This document shows, one piece after another, positions 39,961 to 52,069 of a stretch of 64,000 nucleotides of DNA. The stretch covers positions 36,167,956-36,231,955 of the forward strand of contig CM049318.1 in NCBI GenBank assembly GCA_026874595.1. The letters are read 5' to 3'. Position 1 is the first letter of the stretch. The number at the start of each line of letters is the position of its first letter. Both the position numbers and the translations under genes were made by a program. The notes beneath the pieces are model-generated. The model was not told the origin of the DNA. It was given only the letters and a program-made list of their open reading frames with translations, and did not search any database. This DNA comes from Sipunculus nudus. Taxonomy: Eukaryota; Annelida; Sipuncula; Golfingiida; Sipunculidae.

Positions 39961-42900
39961 TAAGTTGACACTACTGTATTTGTGCACCTCCCCCATCAAG
40001 TGACCAGCCTTTATTTATCATATTTCTAAAGACTTTTATAAACTTCCCGCAGGCCGAAAACAAACGCCTCTAGTATCTGTTTTCCTAACTAATGACTAGT
40101 TACCGGCAAGACTTGTTTATTGCCGTCTTCAGAACTATATATATATATATCACAATGATTATAAATTATATTATATATTAAATATAAACACCCATACCCA
40201 TGAGTGAATATTATATTATTATATATACCGGCGTATATAGGCATCCGTCTGTATTTAAGCTTGCATTGGAAATGTGTCTGTTGTCTTTAAAAATAAGTAT
40301 GTCATCACATCTTTTCAACACCATCGATATTCGTCTAAGTCCACCTGCAGCAATCATTCAACGGATTGTGATAAAAAAGTTTCTTCCGGGAAGCTGTGAT
40401 GAATATATTTTTAAAATAAATAGCATTATGTACAATAGTCCCTATCATGCACAGATACGATTCATTACAAGCTTCAATTGGGCATTTCCCAACGAGATTA
40501 GACACATGGTGCGTTTTTCTCACACAGTACACCTTTTCTGGAATGTTTGCTACCAATATCGAACCATTTGAAGCTTATTGTCGATAAAGCAAGGTTATCT
40601 TCATGGAAATAAAGGACACTCGGTTCTCCTGGTTCCCAGCCGTTGTACGTAATCGCCTGACATGTTGCATTCCATATCCAGTCACCTTCTTTCACCTCAT
40701 CGGTCCCGGACGTCCAGTAAGCTCCACCATGATAGAAAACACCTACAAGCAACATACGACTTTGAAACGCTTAAAATAATGTAGGAAACGCTGATTGATA
40801 GTGCCCAACTCATTATACGATAATGGTTTCATGTTCATGGAAACGTTTGCAACTAAAAGCACATGGACGCGATCCTGATTCTCAATACGAAACATTATAT
40901 ATTAAACTGTGTGGTTTTACTGGGTACAGCCAAGCTTGCATTGTTCTGTATGATCCGTTGTATGTGCTGCATCTCGTCCTTTGTTTCAATGCTGATGGGA
41001 GCAGCTTCATTTTCTGAACACATCTGCAGCGCTCCAGCATAATAGCAAAGTTCTGTTGGTCGGAAGTCATAGCAGGTGTTTCCATGATATGCATCATGTG
41101 TGAAGAGATAGCCGAAAGGGGACTTGCAACGAGGCCCTTTTGGAAATATAAGGACAGATATACTTAGCAGTAAGCTCTTCATAAACGTTTTTGCATTAAA
41201 GATGTATTTCTCTGTAAATTTATCATACGAATATAATTAAACCTTGAACTACAAGACACTAAATACTAAGGCCTTGTGTTACCATGTACTCTTTCAAAAT
41301 TGGTTATCACTAAATAAGGTCAGAAACTTCTAAAATAATAAGATCTTATGCTGTATTGTTTCTATTATAATGCGGTCTGAATAAAGACGCGCGGGCATTA
41401 AATTGCATTAACCATAAATGTATATCTGCCTTACTTTATGTTACCTATACTCACTGCATTCATTTTGTCTTTGAGTCATTTTAAGGAGAGCAATCAGATC
41501 CAAGATTGATCCAACATCGTTTTGTACTCCTCCGCACACTGAGAGATTTGGTTTTCATCGAAGCTCACGTTTATTTTCTCGACCTACTGAGCTGCATGAT
41601 ACTTCAGCAGTTGCTACAAAATTCATTTTTAAATATCAAATTGTAAATTCTATAAATATTGTCTGTTTATATGTATATTTTTGAAAAGTAAACCTGGTTT
41701 CAAGTACTGACAAATAACATACATAATTCGTGACATGATAGTGGTGTAAAAGGTGTTTTATTTATTTAATAGATACAATATTTCCAAGTGTAGCCAAGAT
41801 AATATACACAACTACGTATAATTCGTATCATTGGTGCCGTTGAAGAATTGGATTTTGTTTTCAGCCAAATCTGTCTGACACATATTACATGTACAGTTAA
41901 AATAGGTCTCACATGCTTCCTGTACAGCATAATTATATGACAAATTGTGTTACACGTTTTGTTCACAGCCAAGCAGCCGGACACATGATATATACGCTGT
42001 CTGACATGTTACGTGCACATTAAATATTCTGACTTTCAATTATTGTACCTGGTCATTATTAAACTCTGGCGAATTCATTAGTTTTCTTATAGTGGCATTG
42101 TATAAGATTGATTTAATTTACCTGTTAATAAAAGGAAGAGACAGATGATTTTCATGATCTTTCCTTCACTTATGTATTTCCGAATGATACTGCGCTGACG
42201 TCTACAAAAATAACCACTGAGATGTCTGCAAAGGATGTGCAATCATCCAGCTCCTGTAACTTGACATACGATTTAAATAAAATGTATAGAGCTTTATTTT
42301 ACATTACACGGTGTATATATATTTACATGTTAAGTGATTGTTAACTATAGGGCAAGGTTCCACAGGCAGCCTGCAGATGGAAAAAAAATCTGCAAATGAG
42401 CACTGTAAGTGACTGAGAAATAATTTACGACCCATAATAGGCTTTTATTTGACACCTTGAAGGTTGCATTAAATAGCCATCATCACTTATTCTCCTAAGT
42501 GAAATTGCGATAACACAATATGTCAGATGCGGGAATCGAATTGGCTTTTATAATAGGGCACATCTACCTCGCAGCATAAAGAGCATTTAGAGTGAAAAAA
42601 ACATAAAATCTAAGCAACAAGTAAACAATAAAGAATGCTGTGAAATAAACCTGGTATCAGCGTTATTGTTCAATATCACTCGGATGCATGCCCTATAAGA
42701 CCTTTTAGATAAATATGATAGAGCTGTAAAACGATTGCATGCTGCAAATAGATGCATTGTCATGCTCATAAAACTAGATATTATAAAGGGAACCCATTAG
42801 GTATATTTTTATATTTGAGTTGTAAACAAAATGTGAAAAACAGGTTGAACCGTCATTGGCCATTTATTATAATTTTCATTCGGAAGCTTCAAGGTTAAAT

Positions 42901-42989
42901 AAAAAATATAAAATTAAATATCCACCTTATAAAGTTGGGACGTGATTCTCTGCAGAAGCTCAGACAATTGCCTCACATCTATTAAAAGC
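39961..42989. repeat. Segmental duplication, unit 1 (lectin locus 1)
   Basis: Collinear with 43811-48027 through 3' flank, all lectin exons, introns and 5' flank. It starts taagttgacactactg (compare taaattgacgccacta at 43811) and ends after gttgcctcacatct. Confidence 0.85.
40498..42155 (-). pseudogene. C-type lectin-like locus 1, near-intact with one in-frame TGA
   Basis: Exons on the minus strand: 42155-42122 (MKIICLFLLLT, signal-peptide start), 41613-41455, 41136-40921 and 40742-40498. Total 654 nt; the frame is kept at all junctions, with GT/AG throughout. Exon 2 gives TAEVSCSSVGRENKRELR, a TGA, then KPNLSVCGGVQNDVGSI and LDLIALLKMTQRQNEC, a short helical neck. Exon 3 gives the first half of the CTLD (CKSPFGYLFTHDAYHGNTCY). 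Exon 4 gives the second half (YWTSGTDEVKEGDWIW, GWEPGEPS, HEDNLALS, KWFDIG, VLCEK). The TGA stands where locus 2 has TGG. An in-frame AG inside exon 2 (tctctcag, about 41537) could splice past it. Expected product: a small secreted lectin-like protein. Confidence 0.7.
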
Positions 42990-44455
42990 CTCTTTATTTA
43001 ATACACGCCAGATATACGAATAGGTATTTTTAAGTTAGTTAAATTTAAAAAAAAAATGCATATGTATATATGTTTGGTTTTTCATGAAAGACTGCCCCCG
43101 TTTCCAGCATCGTGTTGTAAGCCTGTTTGGCTTTTCAGGAACAATTGAGAGACCAGGGTTTAGTCATGAACACAAGATTCCAAGATTTGTTAATTGCCGT
43201 TGGAGCGTCACAACCCCGAAAGAAACGTACGGTTTGTTTAGTATAATATAGTTCAGAGTTTATAAACGATATTTCTGAATAAATTGTCCTTTGATTAAAC
43301 AAGCATGATATAACTGTTAAATAGGGCCTCGCTTGGAAAATGTTCCTATGTACCCCATGGATCAAAATGATAGTGAATGTGCGATATGTTTTCCTTTCTT
43401 CCTAATGGATAAACTGAATATTTACCGGTCTAGCAGCAATATGTAGACTTTTCCAAAGTTGCAGGAACAATATGTAATAATTAAGTTGTACTTACGGCGC
43501 ATTTGAACATGTGAAACGTTTAGCTACCACCTAATTACATTACTAAGCGCTCAGCCTAACCCTGTCGGACTTGTGACCAACAGCCATATGACAATTCAAA
43601 CTGCGCGTAACGTTGGCTTCAGGTGTCCCCTATGCCATAATAGGTATCAGTATAATAGATTTTGTCATACCGCAAATCGCACTGAAAGTTTTCGACAACG
43701 GTATATGGTCTACAAGCTGTACATTAATTCTACCAGAACAACTATTAAATGATCTGCAGGGTCTTCAATACCTTCAAGTGCCTGCGAGTCATCGGCTATA
43801 GCCTTGAAGATAAATTGACGCCACTAAATTTGTGCACCTCTTCCATCAAGTGACCAGCCTTTATTAATTATGTTTCAAAAGACTTTATTTATAAACTTCA
43901 CGCAGGCCGGAAACAAACGCCTTTCCAGTAGCGGTTTTCCTAACTGATGACTAGTTACCGACAAGACACGTTTATTACCGTCTACAGAACTATATATATC
44001 ACAAAGATGATAAATTATATATTATTATATGTAAACACCGATAAACATGAGTGTATGTAATATCATTAAATATACTGGCGGATATAGGCATCCGTCTGTA
44101 TTTAAGCTTGCATTGGAAATGTGTTTGTTGTCTTTATAAATGTGTATTTGGATTTCAGTTTTTCGCATGGCAAAAATAAAACATTATTCATAATGAGCTC
44201 TTTCGAGAAAAGTTTAAGATTGCACTATTTATGTTAATGCCGCAGTATTCCCATGGTATGTCATCACATCCTTTCAATGCCATCGATATTCGTTTAAGTC
44301 CACCTGTAGCGATCATGCAGGGTACTGTGAAAATAAAAGTTTATTCAGGGAAGCTGGATTGAATATTTTTTTAAACACCTAGCATTTTGTATAATAGTCC
44401 AAACCTTGCACAGACATGTTTCATTCCAAGCTACAATTGGGCAATAACTACGAGA
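42156..44455. other. Between lectin loci 1 and 2
   Basis: Holds the duplicated 5' flank of locus 1 (to 42989), a unique spacer (42990-43810) with no recognised gene, and the duplicated 3' flank of locus 2. A minus-strand AATAAA (tttatt near 43858) could serve locus 2; its equivalent for locus 1 is near 40010. Confidence 0.5.
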
Positions 44456-47215
44456 TTAGACACAAGGTGCTTTTTTTCACATAGTACACCTTTTTTGGAA
44501 CTCTGGCCACTTATAGAGAACCATTTGTAACTCGTCGAAAAAGCGAGGTTATCTTCATGGACGTAGATTATATCCGGTTTTCCTGGTTGTACCCCAGCCG
44601 TTGTACATAATCTTCTGACATGTTGCATTCCATATCCAGACATTTTCTTTTACCTTATCGCTCCCGGACGTCCAGTAAGCTCCACGATGATAGAAAACAC
44701 CTACAAACAACTTTCGACTTTGAAACGCTTAACAATGCTATAGTAAATTCTCATCGCTAGTGCCCAACTGATTATGCGATAATATTGGCAGACATGTTTG
44801 CTGATGAAATTAAAAATAAACGTTGAGTAAATAATGTAAAAATACAACACAACCTTCAGTTTATTTTTTCCAATGCAGTTCGAGATATGAGGTCTTTATG
44901 TGTATTCCAGTTATTTAAGTGATAGAACACATTTTATCCTCATGAAATTTAAAAATATATTATCTGCCAGCTAACTAGTATGTAAATGGACATCCAGGAT
45001 TCCTAACTCACCAACGCAGGTCAAACGTTTTTATCAATACAATCGGTCCCGTTTAATTGAATACCATATTTGTCAACGGAAAATATTCACTTAAGCAAGC
45101 TGTTCAAATAAACGGGGTGTTAATCTTTAAGGTTGTAGCCACATTATTTTCTTACAAACACCGAAATGAGCATAAGCTGTATACAATAATGTCCTTTGAT
45201 GTACCTCCCGAAAGCTCTAAGCTTAAAAATCATCTCTGCTAAATTTTTTAGAATTAAGATATCTGTTAGAATTTAGAAGCTTCAATATAAAATACATGGA
45301 TAGAATAAGCTGCAGGGAGTTTTTCAGGTCTGTGGACTCATATTGTTTAGTTAATTTGTTCTGTCCTCCTTCAAGTACTCCCCGTCAAGTAGTCTGACAG
45401 ACTTTAGGATTTAGATCAGCATCCATCCTTCCGAAAAATGTGTGTTTCTATTCGGAAACCGACCTCCTCCTTATAAGGGCTGTGGGTAACCAGTGACTAC
45501 TTGTCTGTGCAGGGAAGTTTTAAATTCGAAGCATGTCGAAATTCTGAAAAGGACCTTCGGTTCACATTGCACATGCACATGCTTGCGAAATATCGCATTT
45601 TGTTAAGTTCCTAACGCAACAAAATTCATTTTCATGTATTATGACACGAAAAAATCCAATCCAGCATATTTTAATAAACAATATCTTCTCCTACATTGCA
45701 TTTTTTGCCTACGCAGCTATTATGTTCAGAAGGTCTTGTGAAATTTCTGGGAAAGGATGTGTTTCCCCATAATCCCTAACCAGAAGGGCTGTTAGTGAGT
45801 ACGATTTTGAGCAGTGTGCAGGTCAGTCGTTACACGTGAAGCCTTTGAACCTTAGCCGCTGCGCCAGGAATCTTGTATGTTACTTGTCTGTCGGAAAAGC
45901 CTGCATTTGCCGTACGCTTAGCAAGATTACTGTTAACCTGTCGGAATTCAGATAAACCTGTATCTTAAATTCACATGGTTTCATATTCATGGAAACGTTT
46001 GCAAGTAAAAGTACGCGATCCTGATTCTCAATACGAAACATTATGTATTACCCTGTGTGTGTTTACGGGGTACAACTAAGCTGGCATTGTTCTGTATGAT
46101 CCATTGTATGTGCTGCAACTCGTCCTTTGTTTCAATGCTGATGGGAGCGGCTTCATTTTCCGAACACATCTGCAGGGCTCCCGCATAATAGCGAAGTACT
46201 GTTGGTCGGAAGTCATGGCAGGTGTTTCCATGATGTGCATCATGTGTGAAGAGGTAGCCGAAAGGAGACTTGCAATGAGGCCCTTTTATGAAATGTAAGG
46301 ATATATAAACATAGCAGTAACCTTTTCATAAACATCATTGCATAATAGATGTATTTTTCTGTAACTTTATCATACGAATATTATTAATCCTTGGACTATA
46401 AGACACAATAGTGAGGCCTTGTGTTATTTTTTACTCTTTCAACATTTGTTGTCACTTAATTCGGTCATAAGCCACTAAAATAATAAAATCTTATGTTGTA
46501 TAGTTTTCTATTACAATGTGGTCTGAGGGGAGACGCGTGTGTATTAAATTGCATTTACTATTAATGTATATCTGCCCCACTTTATGTAACCTATACTCAC
46601 TGCATTCATTTTGTTCTTTAGTCAATTTAAGGAGAGCAATCAGATCCAAATTGATCCAATATCGTTTTGTACTCCTAGGCACACTGGGAGATTTGGTTTC
46701 CATTTAATCTCACGTTGATTTTCTCGACCTTTGGAGCTGAATCCTACTTCAGCAGTTGCTACAGAATTTATTATTAAATTTTAAAATGTAAATTCTATAA
46801 ATGTTGCCTGTTTTTGGTGTTTTAAAAAGTAAACATGGTTTAAAGTAATGACAAATGTAACATATAATTCGTGACGTGATTAATTTTGTGAAAGGTGTTT
46901 TGTTATTTATTTAATAGATACAATATTTCCCAGTGTAGCCAAGACAATATACACAACTACGTATAATTCGTACCATTAGAGCCGTTGAAGAATGTGATTA
47001 TGTTTTCAGCATAATTATTTGACAAATTGTGTTACACGTTTTGTTCACAGCCAAGCAGCCGGACACATGGTATATACGCTGTCTGACATGTTACGTGCAC
47101 ATTAAATATTCTGCCTTTCAATAATTGTACCTGGTCATTATTAAACTCTGGCGAATTCATTAGTTTTCATATAGTGGCATTGTATAAGATTGATTTCATG
47201 ATCTTTTCATGATCT
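44456..47215 (-). pseudogene. C-type lectin-like locus 2, pseudogene
   Basis: Paralogue of locus 1. Exon 3 (46282-46067) is open: CKSPFGYLFTHDAHHGNTCH, SENEAAPISIETKDEL. Exon 2 (46758-46601) has lost one base at the point corresponding to IL in NDIGSIL, which frameshifts it. Exon 4 (44700-44456) has about 4 extra bases after the codons for YNGW, so it hits TGA soon after, with compensating losses of 3 and 1 bases later. The signal-peptide exon is mostly deleted: near 47196-47212, gattgatttcatgatctttt lacks the segment holding ATG to the donor. The last intron is expanded to about 1.37 kb by unrelated sequence. It cannot encode the secreted protein. Confidence 0.85.
44786..45974. other. Extra sequence in last intron of lectin locus 2
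   Basis: Collinearity with locus 1 breaks after ttatgcgataata and resumes at tttcatattcatggaaacgt. The 1.19 kb between has no ORF over 61 codons and no clear terminal repeats. It could be an insertion in locus 2 or a deletion in locus 1. Confidence 0.6.
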
Positions 47216-48245
47216 TTCTCTCACAAATGTATTTCCGAATGATACTGCGCTGACGTCTACAAAAATAACCACTGAGATGTCATCCAGCTCCTGTAACTTG
47301 ACATACGATTTATATAAAATGTATAGAGCTTTTGTTTACATTACACGGTGTATATGTATTTACATGTTAAGTGATTGTTAACTATAGGGCGAGGTTTCAC
47401 AGGCAGCCTGCCGATGAAAAAAAGAAAAATCTGCAAATTAGCACTGTAAGTGACTGAGAAGTAATATACGACCCATAATAGGTTTTTATTTGACACCTTG
47501 AAGGCTGCACTAAGTGGCCCGACATCATCACTTATTCTCCTAAGTGAAATTGTAAAAAAAAAAAAAACCCAGTGTGTCAGATGCGGGAATCGAATTGGCT
47601 TTTATAAAAGGGCACATATACCTCACAGCATATAGAAGATTTAGAGCGTAAATACATTATTCCTAAGCGACAAGTAAACAATAAAAAATGGTGCGAGATA
47701 AAGCTTGTATCAGCTTTTATGTAAAATACCATGCCCTATAAGACCTTTTAAATAAATATGGTAGAGGTGTAAAAAGATGAATGCAACAAAAAGATGCACT
47801 GTCATGCTCATAAAACTAGATATTATAAAGGGAACTCAATAGGCCTTTTTAAATTTGAGTTGTAATCAAAATGTGAAAAAAGGTTAAACCGTCATTAGCC
47901 ATTTATTATATCTTTATTCGGAATCTTCAAGGTTATATAAAAAATATAACATTAAATATCCACCTTTAAAAGTTAGGATCCGAATCTCAGCAGAAGCTTA
48001 GACAGTTGCCTCACATCTTTTAAAACTTTTTAAACTTTTAGATCATTGTTTGCAAAAGCGCTTTGCGAGTTCCACAGCTAACAGAAAAGAAAAATTCTAC
48101 AAAGGAAATTTAAAACAGAATTTGCTTATCTTTTTAACGGTTTATGAGCCTCACTTTACTGACATTCACCTTAAATAATTTGAATAATCCAGAGCAAAAT
48201 TTCCTTGGTGAATTGGGGCTCTTCAAAAAATTATCGTGCACACAC

Positions 48246-48247
<2 letters not shown>

Positions 48248-48282
<35 letters not shown>
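48248..48282. repeat. (TA)n microsatellite
   Basis: TA run directly before a family C 5' end. It encodes the YIYIYI segments of two false open frames. Confidence 0.95.
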
Positions 48283-48286
<4 letters not shown>

Positions 48287-48300
48287 TCGCTGTTGTATAT

Positions 48301-49400
48301 TTAGCTCAGCCAACTGCAAGTCATCTGAGCTAAAGCGAACACTTTTTGTCCGTCGCACGTATGTCTGTCCGTCTATCTGTCCGTTAACAAGGCATACATC
48401 ATAACCGCTGGACCTAACTGAAAACCCATGGAGGGCTCTTTGGAAACCTGAAATTAGGGCACTGTAACCTATATACTCCGTGCTATTGGGTTTGAAAGTA
48501 ACCCCAAGGGTAATTAAAAATTGGATACAAAGCTCCAGTATCTGAAAATCGATTGCATTGATTGCCATGATTCTTTCCATGTATACTGTTCATGGAGTGT
48601 TTCATCAATTCCTAGAGACTGGTGGTGACACCTGTAATTGTACTAATTTTCACGCATTTTTTTTCTGTTTTAAGACCTTCAGATAAAGAAGTCCGTCAAT
48701 TAACAGGGGACAATCTAACTCTACATCAAGGGAGGTCCTAGGCAAATCTGCATTGAAACCTGAAATTATGTCATGGTGACCATGTTTTGTAAACTACAGA
48801 CTAAAAACATAATCTGAAGACCCAGTCAGTCAGACGGGGCACAAATTGTATCCGCTAGGCCTTGAATTTTCTAACATTACATTAAGTCTGGTGCGGGGTA
48901 TATATGCATGGAAACTTAAAATAAGGTCATGGTGATCTATATTCTGTGAAATATGGGGAAAAAAAGATTTTTAGCAACCTGAAAAGCAGATTGGCAGAAA
49001 ATTGTGTCTGCTAGCCCTAGAATGTTCATCTGTAATATACAGGGCAGTCTTGGGCAATCTCCATGGAAACCTTAAATTAGATCATGGTGACATATATTAC
49101 TGATCAAAGACATTTAAGCAGCCAGACAGTCAGAAAGCTTCAAAACTTTACCGTTGAACTTAGAATCCTCTGTCTTGTGCATGTTCATATGTAACTGAGT
49201 TGACTGCATACAAAAAGGATAGATTTCATTAGAATGGCTGGGCATATTATCATGAATTTATTTCTCCTTGTTGATTTTGAAAAACTTCAATTGCCACAGT
49301 TGAATGGGGATACCATCTACAAAAATTGTCATTCCGATAATAAAATTCCTTTTGTGAATGTCTTCCTAGTCAGCTGAGCATCATGGCCCATGGGTTAATT
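48301..49400 (+). mobile_element. Family C element copy
   Basis: 5' end TTAGCTCAGCCAACTGCAAG with catctgagctaaagcgaac, (CYGT)n at about 48346-48385, core units with tggtgac(a/c) and cctgaaattag(g). 3' end cctagtcagctgagcatcat then ggcccatgggtt, with the terminal CTTG lost. Confidence 0.6.
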
Positions 49401-49722
49401 TAGAAATAAGCTACATTAAGGGTATTTATGAGACGAATATTATTCAGCCTTTAATCAAAAACAGTTTTCTAATTGATAAACTGGAAGAGTAATTGATTAA
49501 TCATTCAATTAAACGCACAACCATATTCCTGAAGAGGACCAGAATCAAACACCGAAGGGTTTATCTGTATATTCCTGTAAGGTATACATGTTTGGTGTTG
49601 CATATAAAGAAAACCTTTTTAGGCTGCTATTTTACATGAAAAATAATCAACACTAGATTTACTTTAAGAATTAGTTACAGGTAAATCATTTGCTAAGGTA
49701 TCAGCTGTTGAAAAACGTTCTC

Positions 49723-49733
49723 CTCTCTCTCTC

Positions 49734-49802
<69 letters not shown>
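49723..49802. repeat. Compound (CT)n(AT)n microsatellite
   Basis: CT run 49723-49774 with one CG interruption, then AT run to 49802. Confidence 0.95.
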
Positions 49803-49805
<3 letters not shown>

Positions 49806-50336
49806 GTCATTACATGTAGATATTGATAGGTACAACTGCATTTGCTTGTATTTTATTACATTATTTTAATTTATTCTGAAAGTTGTTTGCAAATGCTTTT
49901 GATAAATCTTTCATTTAAACCTGTTTCTGTATATCAAATAAACCCTTTTCATGATAAAACCTGTTTATTTTTTTAATTTAACCTGCTTTCATATATCCCA
50001 CTATTATTTGAACTATAAGACCTTTGCGTTATTTGATAAATATTATTGTTCGCTCAGTATTATACAGGGTCTTGACCATACCAAGGGATAGGGAAATAAA
50101 CAAAGCTCCTTGGATGGTGTTGTGTAAAAAAAGGTTTTACTATAAAATACAAACAGCTCCTGCACAATGCCCATCGCCAAAAGTATATCCTCTCCTCTGC
50201 TAAACTAAGTTGACATTGCACTTTTATGGTCCTATTTGTGACATAATCTCAAAACGTTCTGTTTGCATTTAATATAATGTTGGATGTATTTGTTTTGTAT
50301 GTGTTTGCTAAGGTTTACATATGGGACCTTCTGCAG
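49803..50336. other. Sequence upstream of Ly6-like exon
   Basis: Probable intron of the Ly6-like gene. Words such as tgataaacctg and aacctgtttct recur at about 49905-49990. No earlier Ly6 exon could be identified. Confidence 0.4.
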
Positions 50337-50583
50337 ATACTTCAAAACCAAAAAGAATACCGAGGAAATGTTGTATAATTCAAAGATCTATAAGGCTAGA
50401 TATTGCGGCTTTGCTTGGTACGGATCTCATTATACGAGAGGATGTTTCATGAAAAGATATGATCATTTTTCTTCAATTTTCCAGTTTGCCCAGACCACCA
50501 ACTATTCAGTCATATCTGATTATTGCAAAGACTGTAATTTTTCTCATGTCTCATGTTGTACAGATTTGTTTTCTTGTAACTAA
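50337..50583 (+). CDS. Last exon of a Ly6/three-finger-fold-like protein, 5'-partial
   Basis: The candidate acceptor is gggaccttctgcag. The exon reads on to TAA at 50581-50583. It encodes YFKTKKNTEEMLYNSK, ARYCGFAWYGSHYTRGCFMK, then SDYCKDCNFSHVSCCTDLFS and CN before the stop. RGC followed by C..C, CC and a terminal CN is the usual end of Ly6/uPAR and Quiver-like domains. No C-terminal hydrophobic tail is seen, so no GPI signal is evident; a secreted product is inferred. AATAAA near 50684 could end the transcript. The upstream exons with the first cysteines and signal peptide were not found. Confidence 0.5.
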
Positions 50584-51053
50584 GTTTCATGAATTAAAAA
50601 CAACCAAAGTACCTTGGTGCTGCGCACATCCGCCGTGCCTGAATGGAATATATAAAAAATATATACAGTTTAACCTAACAGTAATAAAAATTACGTTTAA
50701 TGAAAAGTATTTTGCTAATTTAACCTGATACCTGATTTTGCTGACAAATTTATATGCCATGGCTTAAGGGGAGTGTTTAAAAATTGTACAAGGTGAGGAT
50801 AAGTTGATCACTGTAAATTGTTATAGAATATGTGTCCATATACCAGTCTCTTAAAGGCCACATTAATACTTTACTTCAGTTTTTAAGGCCGGGTTTACAT
50901 ATTTGTCATACTAGTCTTCGGGTTGTCTTAAGTTTATATTTTTAAGACATTGCGTTCCGTTGAAATAGTTTCGTTTTTCCTTCTCTTGGAAGAAAATTGT
51001 GTACAATATGTCACACTGACTGCAAGTGATATAAGGATCGAATTCCCTTAAAA

Positions 51054-52069
51054 CAAGGGCACCGCAAAGCGGAGCATCCCCTCGCATGGGAGCATAATGA
51101 TATGGGGTGTATTATGAAGGTGTTAAAATGAGGAGGGGAGTTGTGTGAGCTTTAGCTTTGACGTCAAACTCAATAAGTTGTACGTGTATCGGTGGGTGAG
51201 GTATATGTGCGAGATGAAAGGTTTTGGTCAAATGGTTTGGCTTGAAATGGAACCACAAGCTTTTTCAAGAAGTGGGTGCTGTGGCCATGACCTTTGACCC
51301 CCATGACCTCAAAATGGATAGGTTTCTTCAACAATGGGTGGGTAAGCCATATGTGCAAGATGAAAGGTTTACGTCAAAAGGTTGTACTTAAAATGGGTCC
51401 ACAAGCTTTTTCAAGAAGTGGGTGCTGTGGCCGTGACCTTTGACCCAGTGACCTGAAAATCAATAGGTTTCTTCATCTATGGTTGGGTGAGCCATATGTG
51501 CGAGATAAAATGTTTAGGTTAAACGGTTTTGCTTAAAGTAGGTCGACAAGCTTTTTCCAGAAGTGGGTGCTGTGGCCGAGACCTTTGACCCCGTGATCTC
51601 AAAATGGATAGGTTACTTCTTCCATGGGTAGGTAAGCCATATGTGCCAGATGAAAGGTTTAGATCAAACGGTTTTGCTTAAAATGGGTCCACAAGCTTTT
51701 CAAGAAGTGGGTGCTGTGGCCGTGACCTTTGACCCCGTGATCTCAAAATCAATAGGTTTCTTCATCTATGGGTGGGTGAGCCATATGTGCGGGATGCAAG
51801 GTTTAGGTCAAACGGTTTGGCTTGAAATCGATCCACAAGCTTTTTCAAGAAGTGGGTGCTGTGGCCGTGACCTTTGACCCCTTGACCTCAAAATTGATAG
51901 GTTTCTTCATCCATGGTTAGGTAAGCCATATGTGCGAGATGTAAGGTTTAGGTCAAACGGTTTGGCTTGAAATTGATCCACAAAGCATTTTCGGACGGAC
52001 AGACGGACGGACGGACAGACGGACGGACGCTATATCCCTTTCGCAACTTCGTTGCGAGGGGAACATAAA
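51054..52069 (-). mobile_element. Family E element with 145-bp core units
   Basis: Read on the minus strand: 5' end atgttcccctcgcaacgaag with hairpin partner gttgcgaaaggg, (CYGT)n at 51992-52029, and five core units marked by agtgggtgctgtggcc (plus strand) at 51271, 51417, 51562, 51706 and 51851. The inverted word gcgagggga precedes the hairpin CCGC-TTT-GCGG and then CTTG before TTTT. The open frames inside are readings of the repeat and share no domain. Confidence 0.75.

Larger units (their letters stand above)
43811..48027. repeat. Segmental duplication, unit 2 (lectin locus 2)
   Basis: Second copy of 39961-42989, longer mainly because of about 1.19 kb of extra sequence at about 44786-45974 and about 115 bp near 44147-44258. 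An 821-bp spacer separates the units. Confidence 0.85.

Noticed and set aside
40200-40571. 123-codon plus-strand frame
   Set aside because: Overlaps lectin locus 1 exon 4 in antisense.
48134-48580. 148-codon minus-strand open frame
   Set aside because: It reads through a (TA)n run (YIYIYI) and the 5' end of a family C element; no domain.
51641-51877. Open frame with repeated KGLDQTVLLKMGPQAFQE-like text
   Set aside because: Translation of the 145-bp family E units.
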